From positions 2,790,001-2,854,000 of the forward strand of contig NC_057792.1 in assembly GCF_014905175.1 (NCBI RefSeq): a DNA stretch of 64,000 nt, written 5' to 3'. Positions within the stretch are counted from its first letter, which is position 1, and every line of letters starts with the position of its first letter. Source of the stretch: Aphidius gifuensis. Its lineage: Eukaryota > Arthropoda > Insecta > Hymenoptera > Braconidae. The notes beneath the pieces are model-generated. The model saw nothing but the letters and a program-made list of their open reading frames with translations, was not told where the DNA came from and did not search any database. Positions 50,090 through 62,340 of the stretch are shown here, in pieces. Made by a program: the position numbers and the translations under genes.

Positions 50090-50976
50090 TGTTTTTATTT
50101 ACAATAATCACTGATTATTAAATTATCTTTATCTTTATTTTTTTAAATAGTTTTATTAGACTTTTTTTCTTGTATAATATTGTTGTTAATTATCAAAGTG
50201 TAATTGTTTATGTTTACAATTTTAACAGCAAAATTTGTCAAGCAATTATAATGTTATTTATTTTTAGGTTATGTACTTAATACTTTGCATGTTTATAACG
50301 TTTATAACTCTTGGTAATATAGATTTCTTTGTTTATTATTATCAACATATTTTAAATTTGAAAAAAAAAAATAGTCACGTTTGTTGAAAGCAAACTTGCT
50401 AAAACTTGATATTCTATTTTAATTTAGTCTTATTAGATCGAAAAAATTAAAATATCTAAAGTTTTTAAATAAAATATTATTTATTGAGGCAAAAAAAAAA
50501 AAAATTAACACGCTCATCGTTTAAAAATTAATTATAAATAAATGGATAAACAATTTTACTTCATCGCACTTATTTTTCATAAAATTTTATTTAATTTTGC
50601 ACTTTATTTATAATTTCTTTACTTTAAATAATACTTAAAAACTATCGAAATTCTAAAATTAATAATGACGATAGTTTCATCGTTCTTAATGAGATTTTTT
50701 TTTTTTTTTTTTTTTGAGTCACCTGACTGATAAATTTTTTTTTGTCACACATGATAAGATAATAGAATAAAAAAAAATATATTTTTGGCTTTTTGGAAAA
50801 AAGATAAAACTAGCTGACGCATGCTTCTCTCAATACATGAAATGTCGTTAGTAAATGAGTCAATATAGTCAACTGATAAGAATTTTAGTATAAATTGAGG
50901 TGTAAAATAGTCCGAAAGTTCATTAGAAAAATACATTTGTCAACGAGTGAACCGTGTTGTTGAAGACTGCAGAAAA

Positions 50977-53652
50977 ATGAAGAAAAAGCCAGTATTCGTA
51001 ATTTCGCTATTATTTTTATTTGCTATTATTTTTTTATTTGGTGTTTTTATTTTTGTTGGCTATTATTTTAATATATTTGCTGGACTTGTTCATGGTAAGT
51101 GAAAATAAAAAGAAAACAATTAACACTATTTTTTTATAACATTCAATTAAGTAAATAACTTTTTTTTTTGCCAATTCAAATTCCAAGCAGTGAATTATTC
51201 GTCAATTATTTAGTAATTTTTAAAACTTATTATTCTCATCATACTTGAATTTTATTAAAATTATATTGATATAAAATTAGTTACGCATTTATATATATAT
51301 ATATTACTTTTTATTCGACAGGCAATCAACCGTCATCTACTGAAAAAAATGTTTCTGATTTTTGTGAAACACCTGCTTGTATTCATGCTGGTAAGAAAAA
51401 AAATATTTTTATTATCACACTATTCATTTAAATTTTACAGTGGATAAAAAAATTATTCTTGATTATTTTTCTTTCGAATTAAATTGTCATTAAGTCATAT
51501 ATATATGACTTAATAATTCTATGTATTGAAATTAATAATAATATATATGTATGTTTTTTTTTACATCCGGATATTTAGCTTCTCGAATGTTAAAAATGAT
51601 AGACTCAAGTATTGAGCCTTGTCATGATTTTTATCAGTTTTCCTGTGGAGGTTTTTTAAAGTCTTCCGAATCAACTGATGGTTTAAGTCAAGTAGAAAGA
51701 TTGTCGAAAGTAGATGATAAATTTCTTAAAAATTTTAAAACAATACTCGAACAAAATAGTTCAATTGATGAGTTTAAATATTTAAAGCTTGCCAAGACGT
51801 TATACAAAGCTTGTAATAATAAAAGTACTAGTACATTTTTCAATTCAGTGAAGCCCAGTGGAGGCTGGCCTGTTTTAAAAGGATCTCAATGGAATGAAAA
51901 TGCATTTGATTTCAACAAAACCATATTTAATGTTGGTAATACAACACAATGGAAAAATTATTTTTTTCAATTTGAGTTATATTTGGATGATTCTCATATC
52001 ATAATTGAACCGTATCCATCTGACTTGAGTTTAGAAGATTTTATTCAAGGTCGTAATAATTCTGAAGTCAATGCTTATTACAATACCACGTTTACGTCTG
52101 CCTTTAACTTGGATGCTTCAATTTACAATATGAATTACACAGATGACCTTGAAAAAATGATTGATTTTGAGATTGAGCTAGGTCGTGCAAGACTTTCAAA
52201 AGAACAACAATTAAATCCAATTTTTGATACAGTTGAAATGACACTCAGTGATTTGATAAATAATTATTCTTTTTTTAATTGGCAAGAATATATCAATTAT
52301 CATCGTGATTCTCCAGTTAACTCATCGACAATTATTATTATTGAAAATATTAGTTATATGAAAAAATTACAATATTTGTTAAAGTCAACAGAAACAAAAA
52401 CTATAGCCAACTATATTATGTGGAAACACATATATAGTAATTGGATATCAGCTGCATTGGCCCTCAACGAAAAGTGTGCTGATTTTGTATTGGATAAGCT
52501 TCCAATTGCAGCGGGAGCAATTTATGTTCAATATCATAATTTTCCTAAATTAACAAATGCCCACAATCATCTTTTGGAAATAAGTTTGAATATCAAAGAA
52601 AAATTTAATGAAATGATCGAAGAGACTGATTGGATGGACGATGAAACCAAGAACAAAACTAAAAAAAAACTCAAATTATCTAACAATATTATTGGCTATT
52701 TAAATGAATTTACAAATAATTCAAAAGTTGATGAATATTATAAAAATTTAGAGCTATTTGATGATGAAAATGTTTTTGATTCAATCGGGAAAATCGATTT
52801 ATTTGAACGAAAATATATGCTGACATATAATAACGAAAATATATGGCCTATTTTGGGAACTTACATGATTCGTGGAGTTGCTGCTTTTCATCCTTATTCA
52901 AACTCTATAGGTATTTTTTATTTTCTAAATGTACAAGAATAGTTTGTTAATTATATATATAATAATGAAATTGTCATTAATTTGTTTCAGTGGTTTCGTA
53001 TAAAATACTTACAAATGAACTTTTTGATTTTGAACAACCGAATTACATAAATTATGCTGTGTGGGGTTCAATAATAGGCCATGAAATTACTCATGGTTTT
53101 GATATTAGTGGGAAAAATTTCGACGCAACAGGTCGTTTAAATGATTACTGGACAGCACTTTCAACAAAAAATTTTCATAACAAATCAAAATGCATTATTG
53201 AACAATATGAAAATTATACAGTTCCAGAAATTGGGTTGAAGGTAATTATTTATCGTGATTTTATTGTTTTTATTTTTTAAATTATTTATTGATATATAAG
53301 ACGTTTTGTTTATTTTTTTTTTCAGTTGAATGGACGTCTTACACAAGGTGAAAATGTTGCTGATAATGGTGGATTGAAAGCTGCTTATCGAGCCTATGAA
53401 AAATCATTAAATATGGATAAACGACTTCCTGGTTTGGTCTACACTCCAAAACAGTTGTTTTGGATAAGTTATGCGAATTTATGGTGTAACAAAACTACCC
53501 CGCAAGATATACTATCAGATATTGATGACGAACATGCGCCAATCAAATTTCGAATTGTTGGAACTTTATCAAATATGCCAGAGTTTGCAAAAGATTTTAA
53601 TTGTCCATCTGGATCCAACATGAATCCAATTAAAAAATGTTCTGTCTGGTAA
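50977..53652 (+). CDS. neprilysin-like membrane metalloendopeptidase (peptidase M13)
   Basis: Five exons, 50977-51094, 51322-51390, 51579-52910, 52991-53241 and 53326-53652, join in frame to 698 aa, near the usual 700-750. The short cytoplasmic start MKKKPVFVIS is followed by a signal-anchor (about residues 7-35), so it is a type II ectoenzyme. The M13 landmarks: CHDFYQFSCGG near the N-terminus; the zinc motif HEITH (His537, Glu538, His541); third ligand Glu599 in ENVADNGG with Asp603; and the C-terminal CPSGSNMNP...CSVW with the family's last Trp. The substrate-binding NAxY motif is replaced by AAFH (residues 497-500). M13 enzymes cleave small peptides such as neuropeptides. The zinc site is intact, so activity is likely but specificity may differ. 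The first two exons encode a short stem with a C-E-T-P-A-C pair. Confidence 0.93.
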
Positions 53653-54356
53653 AACATATATATTTAATTTATCGGTTTAAATAATCAACAATAACAATAA
53701 TATTTGTAAAAAAAAAAAAAAATTAAATTCCAATCTCTATTTTAATTTAATTTGCATAGTCAAATAATTTTCAAAAAATAGCATCAAACAACAGTTCAAC
53801 TCTTTAAAAATAAAAATCAGGCATCTCAATACTATTAAGTAAATTATTCATAAAAAATATATATTTATATTATATAATATATGTTATTTAAAGCTGCTTG
53901 ATTAGAATTATTTAAACAGCCTTGAAGTGAGTAAAACTAAAAATAATAAAATTACAAATATGAAAAAAAATATATTTAAATATAAATATTGCAAATTTTA
54001 CTTGACACAAAACTTTGTATATTGCCTGAAGGCTGTAGTGATAAAAAACAAATAAAAATTCCAACTTTATTTTTTATCATTTTGTCACTAAAAAAATAAG
54101 TACATGCATGTCAATATAAAAAAAAAAATATGCGGAAGAATAAATTAAAACAACCTTCATATTTTTATAATAATAAAATTTTGTTGAAAAAAAATAATAA
54201 TAAAATAAAATAACACGTGTCTCACAAATATTTAAAAATAATTCTCAAAAATTAATAATTTTTTTGGTTATCAATTAACAATATCTTTTTACAAATTAAA
54301 TTTTAAAATACATTTAAAATGATAAACACAATACTAAAATGAAATATTAATTTATC
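53653..54356. other. intergenic between convergent genes, nothing recognised
   Basis: AT-rich 3' flanks of the neprilysin-like gene (plus) and of the next minus-strand gene. No open frame or motif of note. Confidence 0.6.
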
Positions 54357-54929
54357 TTAAATTGGAAACATCATTAGACGTTTTGTAATTTTAATAACAT
54401 TTCCAATTTCTTTGAACGGAATAATAATATTATGTTCAAGTGCTGCTAGAGTTAAATCTAAAACAACATCAACATGTTGACTCATTGTTTTTTTTTCAAA
54501 ATGTATAGCATGATCAATAATACCAATTGATTTATGAATTGATGCTGTTAATACCGCATCTGATGCTATTGATCCACCAATTGCACCAGCTGCTCCTCCC
54601 AATAAAAATCCACCAAGTATAAATGTTGATTTTTCTGATTTTTTTGTTATTTCTAATGCACGTTTTTCATTTCCATCAAGTGCTATGAGCATACCTTTTA
54701 TTTGTCCATAACCAGGTATATTATCATCAACAGTTTTAAGATGTTTCCATAAATGTGCTGCATTTTTAAAATTTGTCCATGTTTCTTTTGCTTCTTTTGA
54801 ATTACCAATTATATAAAAAAATGCCATTTTTCCTTGTGATAAAACTGGCATTGAATCCCAAATTGATGAAGTTGTTGGCTCAATAAATTTCATTGTATTA
54901 AATAATAATAAACAATAAAAAAAATACAT
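54357..54929 (-). CDS. unidentified glycine-zipper protein
   Basis: Single-exon ORF of 190 aa; an internal ATG at 54893 would give 178 aa (MKFIEPTTSSIWDSMPVLSQ). Features: MPVLSQGKMAFFYIIGNSKE, a KTVDDNIPGYGQIKGMLIAL block, a Gly/Ala-rich small-residue segment ILGGFLLGGAAGAIGGSIAS at about 115-135 that could form a glycine zipper in a membrane, and a helical C-terminus (HVDVVLDLTLAALEHNI). The pattern SQGK...I.G...A..T...F, then IPG.GQ.KG, then GG...GG..GA resembles uncharacterised proteins I have seen in other animals, but I cannot name a function. The first 12 residues (MYFFYCLLLFNT) could be a weak signal or simply upstream of the true start. Coding composition is clear against the AT-rich flanks. 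Confidence 0.7.
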   Translation of the reverse strand: MYFFYCLLLFNTMKFIEPTTSSIWDSMPVLSQGKMAFFYIIGNSKEAKETWTNFKNAAHLWKHLKTVDDNIPGYGQIKGMLIALDGNEKRALEITKKSEKSTFILGGFLLGGAAGAIGGSIASDAVLTASIHKSIGIIDHAIHFEKKTMSQHVDVVLDLTLAALEHNIIIPFKEIGNVIKITKRLMMFPI

Positions 54930-56454
54930 GTTGATTGTGAATTTTATTTTTTATAAATTTATCAATGTCTCTTTTTATTTGTCAACTTTTTTTTTAGCTT
55001 AATTACACGATGGTTAATTTTTATGTTTAAAAAAAAAAAACTAAAAATAATTATAAAACATGGATTTATATATAATTCTCTATTGAATAAATATTTACGT
55101 TTTATTTTTTTGGTTCACACCTGTAATATCTTTTAAAATTAACCTTGTGATAATTTTATTTATAATTAATTCGGGTAACAAAATATATTATCATACATAC
55201 ACTTGTATGTTTTTTCCATGCAATGAATAATTAATAATTAATATTATTAATTAATTTTTATTTGTATTATTTTGAGAAATTAATTTTTAAAAATTTACGA
55301 AATTAAATTGGCATTATATAATTAAAATTTTATTTATATTTTTTGGTAAAATAAATTCAATATATATTTATTTCAAGGCCATTTAAAAAAAAAATTAATT
55401 TGATGATTGATAAATACAATAAAACTAAATACCTAAAATATTAATTAAAAAATTTTTAAGTATATTATTTCAGCTGAAAAAATAATAATAATTAATTATG
55501 ATCTTTGCTTATATTAATTTAATTAAAATTCATTTTTTTTTTTTCAAATAAATTTCATCTTAGTGAGTCACAAGACAAAATAAAAGCGATTTCTAATTAT
55601 CATGTCATTTTTTTTTCTTTTTAAATTATTTAATTCTTATCATGATTTAAATGAAAAAAAAAATCGTAGAATTATGTTTTAAAATTTATTTGTCTATGTC
55701 ATTAAATTTTTAAAAATAATAAATTTTTTTTTATCGGATAGAAAAAGGATTTTGATAATTCTATTGAGTTGCATCAACAGATTATTTTGATGATTTAAAA
55801 ATAAAAAAATATGTTAATCTTATTTGTTCAAGTAATTTAAATAAATATTTATTTTTTTTTATAAACTACGTTTAAATTAACAATAAATAAATAAATAGAA
55901 TATATTTAATTAATTTTTTTTACTTATATTTTTATTTTTTTTTGTATTGCAAATTTTCAAACTATTGTAAATATCTATTTTTATTTTTTGCAAAAACACA
56001 AATGTACTATAAAAATATATTATCAGTGTAAAGTGATTATTACTTTTATTTTTTTCATATTTTCATGTTGATAAATTTGTTATTATTAAATTTCAAGGAT
56101 ATATTATTGATTAGTCTTAAAAAGGTATATACTATTTTGGTTTATTTATTTATTTTTTTAATTTAACGGATTCAGTTAAAGGTAAATATTAAAAATAAAA
56201 ATATTTTTTAAATGATAACTTGTATTTATTTAAATTTTCGAATATACAATAATTTTTTTTTTTTACATATTGATTTATTAAACAATTTATTTATCAATAA
56301 TAATATTATTGTGATAAGGTAAGTTAATTTTAATTTTATACGGAAGGGAAAAGAACAATCAAATAATATAATTAATTTTTTTAATATTCAGTTATACAAA
56401 ACTTTATGTTATGAATTTAAAGTGATTGTATTGTCATCATCATCACAATCGTCT
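54930..56454. other. intergenic, nothing recognised
   Basis: Strongly AT-rich, with long poly-T runs and no open frame of note on either strand. Confidence 0.65.
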
Positions 56455-56846
56455 TTAATTTTCTTCTGATGAAGAACTATCTGACTCATCAGACTGAGGA
56501 GACCGTTTAGGTTTTCCATGATTATCATCGTCATCATCATCGTCGCTATCATCGTCGCTATCATCATCATCTTTATCAGCACCACCAGGCCCAGCGTTTC
56601 TTGAAACTCTACTTCCTTCTCCAAATTCCTTCATCCCAAAAACATTATTAGCACCAATCTCAACTAATTGAGAAGCTTCATTTTTCTAATAAATAACAAA
56701 AAAAAAAAAATTGTCAAATTTAATACTAAGATTATTATTATTATTGAATGAAATTTAATATTAATTTTACTCACGGTGGGAGCTGTTGATACTACCAAAA
56801 ACAGACCAGCAAATAAAAGAAACGTCAAAAAATAGCTTTTCATCAT
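56455..56846 (-). CDS. small secreted acidic peptide
   Basis: Two exons, 56846-56775 and 56685-56455, join in phase 0 to 100 aa. Residues 1-21 form a classic signal peptide (MMKSYFLTFLLFAGLFLVVS, then TAPT), with cleavage expected near the A-P. The mature part has NEASQLVEIGANNVFGMKEF, a Gly-rich linker, an Asp/Ser acidic block (D-D-D-S-D-D runs), a basic HGKPKRSP and a Ser/Asp/Glu C-terminus. KPKR could be a furin-like site. The Ser-Asp pattern offers CK2/Fam20-type phosphorylation and calcium binding (inference). No cysteines. It could be a venom, silk, cuticle or haemolymph component; I do not recognise a family. A strong TATA promoter lies upstream. Confidence 0.8.
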
Positions 56847-56940
56847 GAAAAGTTTTTTTTTTTTTTTTTAAATCAAATAATTTTTCAGTTCTACTTGGAA
56901 TTGAAGATCGTTGTTGACTGTACAAAAACATTCGAAACGC

Positions 56941-56952
56941 GGTTATTTATAG
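56941..56952 (-). promoter_or_regulatory. TATA box of the acidic secreted peptide gene
   Basis: GGCTATAAATAACC on the minus strand. About 30 bp downstream (56922-56914) lies TACAGTCAA, a good initiator, giving a leader of about 70 nt before the ATG at 56846. The spacing is canonical and suits a highly expressed tissue-specific gene. Confidence 0.7.
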
Positions 56953-56959
56953 CCAAAAC

Positions 56960-58960
56960 TCGACTTCTGAATTATTTTTTTTAAATAAAATTTATCTTAT
57001 CATCCCGGAAAAGTTTATTTTAATGTTCCAAGTCATCGTTAAAATCAAATTCCTTATTTTCATATATGCACATTAAATATTTTTTACAATAAAATTTTTA
57101 TTTAAAAAACAAATATATATATAAATTATTGCATGACTTACGAAGGTCAACCAAACAACGCATTTTTTTTTTGTCATAAAATTGATAATATATTTTTATT
57201 AGTTTGCAACATTTTTCATGTTTCAAATCTATGTAAAATAATTTTTTTAAAAATAAAAATATTCACAAAATATATTTATTTTGTTTTATTTTTTAAAAAT
57301 AATTTATTATTTTTAATTTTATTATTATGAAAAAAAAAAAATAAATATTATTAATATTTATTTGCAAAACTAATGCATTGTATTTTTAAATATTAAAAAA
57401 AAAAATAAAATGTTACTGTTGATAAATAAAATATTGTTTAAATAATTTTTTAGTCAGGAATGTTTATTTTTTTTATAGCTCTGTTTACATGTATATTTAT
57501 TTTATCTATATTCTTTTATAATCTGCTAAAAATTATATCACAATTGTCAATAGAAAACCTTGAAATAATTAAAAATAATTTATTCAAGTAAATATTTATA
57601 AATGTTTAATAAAATTACAGTAGAAAAATGATTAGCCTAAATTGATGAAAAGAAAAAAAATTATCAAAGTCATTTCAAGATGTTCATTATAAATAAAATT
57701 TAATTTTTTTCCATGACTTATTTTTGAATTAATGAATATTTTTACAAAGCTCAATCTCCACTCTATGCATCAAGACTAAAAAGAAATAAATTTACTGAAT
57801 TAAATAATCTGTAAATTCAGTTGTAAAAATTTTATTTTGCAGCCGTCTTTCCCATGCCATGGCTCAGCACCTTCTATTTCTTTTTTCAACTCATTTAAAT
57901 TTATTTAAACCCCTGAAAAAAAATATATATTCTTTTGTTATGTATACCATGATGAGAGAAAAAAGTTTCTGCATGTATCTCGTATAATTTGGGTTGTTCA
58001 CAAATGGTTGAACCGTCCAGGAGGTGCAGGTGTCCACAAATCAGGCCCAAAACATAAAACTTGAATTTTTCTCTACTCAGTTAACTTGGATCTTCCGGGT
58101 TTTATACATCAAATTTTAGATGATAATATTTTACACTGTTTATTAATTGTCATTTTATATAATAAATATTTTAAATAAGTGATTATATTATTTTATTAAG
58201 TGCATTATTAATAATTATTATGAATATTTAAAAAAAAAAAACAAACCTGTGTAATTATTTCAACTATTAATAAGCCCAACAAAGAGAAAAAAGAACGAAA
58301 AAGTTTATTATCTACTTTTTCAACCCTGTATTTTATATTTTTGTTTATTTTTATTTTTTATTTATTTATGAGTACGCATGTGCAAAGTTTAAGAGAATAG
58401 AGAATATTAAATGTGAAAGTTGGACCCCTGAATCGGTCCTTACTGGTCCCTTTGATTCCAACATTATAGAAAAACTAGTTTCAACTAGTATAAGACGTTT
58501 TAAAAACTTCTAATAACAAGTTTTTTGTATTAAAAATAAAATTCCAATAATTGATTATCATAAAAGAACTATTCAAAATAAAAAAAAAAAAAAACCAAAC
58601 TTTATCTCATGATCTAAAAATTTTGTTTATTACTATACTACATTGCCGACTAAATATTTTCTAAATTCATTATTATTATTATTAAAATATTTATAAAAAA
58701 TATAATATTATCATTTTTTTTTTCCATATATTGTTATAAAATTTATTTAACAAATTAATTGTCATAAAACTACTGACTAATGTCTAAAAATATATTTTCT
58801 AATGATCGTTGATTTACTTTTATTATTATAATATACCGATAGTTTAATCACTTTTTGGAAATTGCCTGTGGGCATTTGAGAAAAATATATATAAAAAAAA
58901 AAAATTTTGTCAACATGTGACTAATAATTTTAAGTGGAAGGGGAAATAGATTGATAGTCT
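56960..58960. other. intergenic, nothing firmly recognised
   Basis: AT-rich. GC-richer patches at 57840-57900 and 57990-58100 contain no supported open frame. It precedes the potassium channel gene and may hold its regulatory sequence. Confidence 0.55.
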
Positions 58961-58966
58961 TCAGTC
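58961..58966 (+). promoter_or_regulatory. initiator (TCAGTC) of the potassium channel gene
   Basis: TCAGTC lies 170 bp upstream of the start codon, with no TATA box at -30. It would give a leader of about 173 nt. This is a consensus match only. Confidence 0.35.
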
Positions 58967-59135
58967 TTTAAGCACGACAATTCAAGAGATTGACAAAAAT
59001 ATTTTTAATTAATTAAATATTTAACAAATTTGACAAAAAAAAAACAAATAGTGTAATAGTGTAATTATTAGACAAACAAACGAATGATTATTTTTATATT
59101 AATTTAAATAAATAAAACGAAATAAGGGTTTAAAA

Positions 59136-61886
59136 ATGTCGAAAAAACAGTGGATGGCACTTTTAATGATTTTTTTGGTTTATTTATTTTTTGGGGCTGC
59201 TATTTTTCATCATATTGAACGTGCTATTGAAGAAGAACAAGTTAAAAAATCTCATGATAAACGTGTTGAAATAAATGGTAATTATAATTGTTATAAATTA
59301 TTTAAAAAAAAAAATATTTATATACTGTTTATTAAATATGATATAATAATAATATTTGATAAATAAATGTGACAATATTTTACGATAACAAAGTGACTCA
59401 TAGAAACGTTAAATAGTTTTTTTTTTAAATTTATTTATTTATTTTTAAATTAAATAATAATCAATGATTTTATTTTTTTAAATATATTTATTTAAAATAT
59501 TTTATTAGAAAATAATTTACTGTTATTTTTGATATTCAAATCAAAATTTTATACCTAAATTTAAATTACATGACACCAATTTTATGGGTAAATAAATATC
59601 TGTCAATATGTTAATATTGATTTGAATTAAAAATTTAAAGAAAAATGTATTTAAAAATTAAATAATCGAGTTAATTTAATTTTAAAATGTAAAATATTTT
59701 TTAAGTCTTTTAATTAATAATTAAAAATTTCTTTTTTTTAGAACTTCTTAATAAATATTGTCCTAAAAATATTGAAGAAATTCTTGAAAAATTAACAGGC
59801 TATTGTGGAAAGTCTGTTTATAATTATACAGAAAATGAAGAGGATCAATTTAAATGGGATTTTTATAATAGTTTTCATTTTGCATATACGGTTGTCAGCA
59901 CAATTGGTAAGTTTTTTTCATAAATTATTTATTAAAAAATTTAAAAAAAAATAGAATAACAAACCAATAAAATAAAATATTTATTTTGAGGAATTTGTTG
60001 ATAAAATTTTATTGTTTTGCAAAAAAAAAAAATTGCACGCAGTTGAAAAAGACATAAAACGATGAATAAAATTAACGACATATTTCATTTATTTATTAAA
60101 TTATTTGTTTAATTATTTTTTACAGGCTATGGTAATTTGGCACCAACAACAATGTCAAGCAGAATTTTAATGATATTTTATGCTCTTTTGGGAATTCCAA
60201 TGAATGGAATATTACTAGGTCAACTTGGTGAATTTTTTAGTGGAATTTTTATAAAAGCATACAATAAATACAAATCATGCAAAGATAATGAGGGCAAAAA
60301 AAATTATTCAAAATTAGAATTTGGAAAATCTGGTTTTGCTGTACGTGTGTTGATGTACCTGACACCTGGATTTGTCGTATTTATATTTTTTCCAGCTTTA
60401 GTTATTTCTTACTTTGAAGAAAAAACATATGACGAAGCTGTTTATTATGCTTTTGTAACATTGACAACAATTGGATTCGGCGATATTGTTGCTGGTAATT
60501 TTTTAAATTATATATATACATTTTTAAATATTTTTTTTTGTAATTTTTAATAATGGAAAATTTCTATTGAATTAATTTAATTTTATAAATGCTTATCTGG
60601 ATATTTAAAAAATTTATATAGAATCCAAGGTGAGAAATAATAAGCAGTAAATTGTAATGATTTTCGACTCGGAATTTTGTGGGTATTTAAAAAAAATAGT
60701 AATAATAAAATTTGTATTTTTTTTAGGTCAAGACAATACGAAATTTCATTGCCATGGAATATTTTATATTCTGTATAAAATATTTTTAATAGTTTGGATT
60801 GTATTTGGACTGGGATATATGGTCATGATTATATCCTTTATAACAAGAGGAATGAGAAGTAAAAAAATAGTAAAACTTGAACGAAAATTTGCAGTAAATT
60901 TAAAAAAAAAACAAACTAAAATATGGTGTGGATTGCACAAAGATGTTAATTACCTGAGACGTATTTTTAATGAATTGCAATTATCCAAAGTCAAGGTAAA
61001 TTATTTATCATAATAAATTAACAAAAATAAATTATTTTTTTAACTAATTTACTAAAAATATTACAGAGAATTTATGTGGATCAACTGGAAAATGAAATAC
61101 CAATTTGTGATAAACCTTCGAGTAGTAACAGTTTTCCTGATCTTCGTAAACTTATTTTTGGTGATTTGGCTCTGTCAATGACACCAAGTCCACGTAGACG
61201 AGCCAACAGTGAAACTATTTCAGATGTAAGTTTGAATATTACATTAATAATTATTAAATTAATTTAACTCATTGTAATTAATTGAATAATTTTATTTATT
61301 TTTTCTTTAATAGAAAAAACCTGTTAGAACTCGAGTAGTATCTGAGACTGATCTTCAAAGAATTGACAAAGAAGCAACATTTGCAACTTGTTCACCAGTT
61401 CAACGTGCTGAACTTTTAGCACGTTTAATAAATATCCTTGAATATATACCACCTCCTGTTGATGATGACGAACAAATGACTGATATTGATTCACCAGTTG
61501 GTATTCAAGGTTTTAGTGACGATGAAATTTTATCAAGTGAACACACTCTTCAGTGGACACTTGGCTCTGAACAACTAACAACAAGAAAACCACGTTCACG
61601 TACTGTCAGTGAAGCTCGTTTTGAAACAAAAATCGATCAAAATTCCATGTGGAATCATGAATGGACATGGTCTGGTCCAGCTGCATCGAAAAAAATTAAA
61701 GAAATTCTTGAAGCACGTAAAATTGCTAATAAAGATTTCAAAGAACAAAAATCAATATTTCCAGTATTAAATTTACCAAAATGGTTTAAAATATTATCAA
61801 ATAGTAAAAAAAATTGTAGAACAAGAAATTCAGTTTCAGCTGGTGATGTTGAACGTGGTGAAAATTTCGAAAGATTTTATATTTAA
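59136..61886 (+). CDS. Ork1: two-pore-domain potassium leak channel (ORK1/KCNK0 type)
   Basis: Six exons, 59136-59277, 59742-59906, 60126-60494, 60727-60995, 61067-61225 and 61314-61886, join in frame to 558 aa. K2P channels pass background potassium current and set resting potential. Four membrane segments and two pore loops are visible: M1 at about 7-27 (WMALLMIFLVYLFFGAAIFH), P1 with STIGYGN, M2 (ILMIFYALLGIPMNGILLGQ), M3, P2 with TTIGFGD, and M4 (FLIVWIVFGLGYMVMIISFI). After M4, TRGMRSKKIVKLERK and KIWCGLHKDVNYLRR match Drosophila ORK1, as do the C-terminal GFSDDEIL and EWTWSG blocks. The extracellular loop has an NYT glycosylation site. Introns 1, 2, 3 and 4 are all phase 1 or 0 and short. 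Drosophila ORK1 acts in neurons and heart pacing (family knowledge). Confidence 0.95.
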
Positions 61887-62340
61887 TTTACAAATGTTTT
61901 TTTAAATTTTTTAAATATATTTTTTATATAAAGAAAAAAATTATTAAACAATAAAAAAAAATATATTTGTTGATTTTTTATTTTTCATATTTCCATATAA
62001 AATTTTAAAAATACAAATAACATATTAATTCTATTGTAAATTTTAAAAATACACCACTAATTAGAGAGTGAAAAAAAAAAAACAAAAAAATTTATTTTTT
62101 AATTAAAATTTTTACTAATTTTTAATTTGTATGTATTTAAAAAAAAAAAAGAAAATACATAGAAATTACAATTAATGATTTATTAAAAAATTAAAACAAT
62201 GTTATTAATATAATATTGTTGTAGTTTAACATGAGCTATAATTTTTCATATCAATCAAAGTATACATTTATGAATATTTTCATAGCATTTAAACAAGTAC
62301 TAAATTGCATTTTAACAGCAGTTACTGTCGGGAGAGCAGA
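61887..62340. other. intergenic, nothing recognised
   Basis: 3' flank of the channel gene (AATAAA near 61951) and 5' flank of the lipase gene. AT-rich, with no motif beyond a CAGTTACTG just before the lipase leader. Confidence 0.55.

Noticed and set aside
50745..50936. Minus-strand 63-codon open frame
   Set aside because: Lies in the leader of the neprilysin-like gene, antisense, with no family features.
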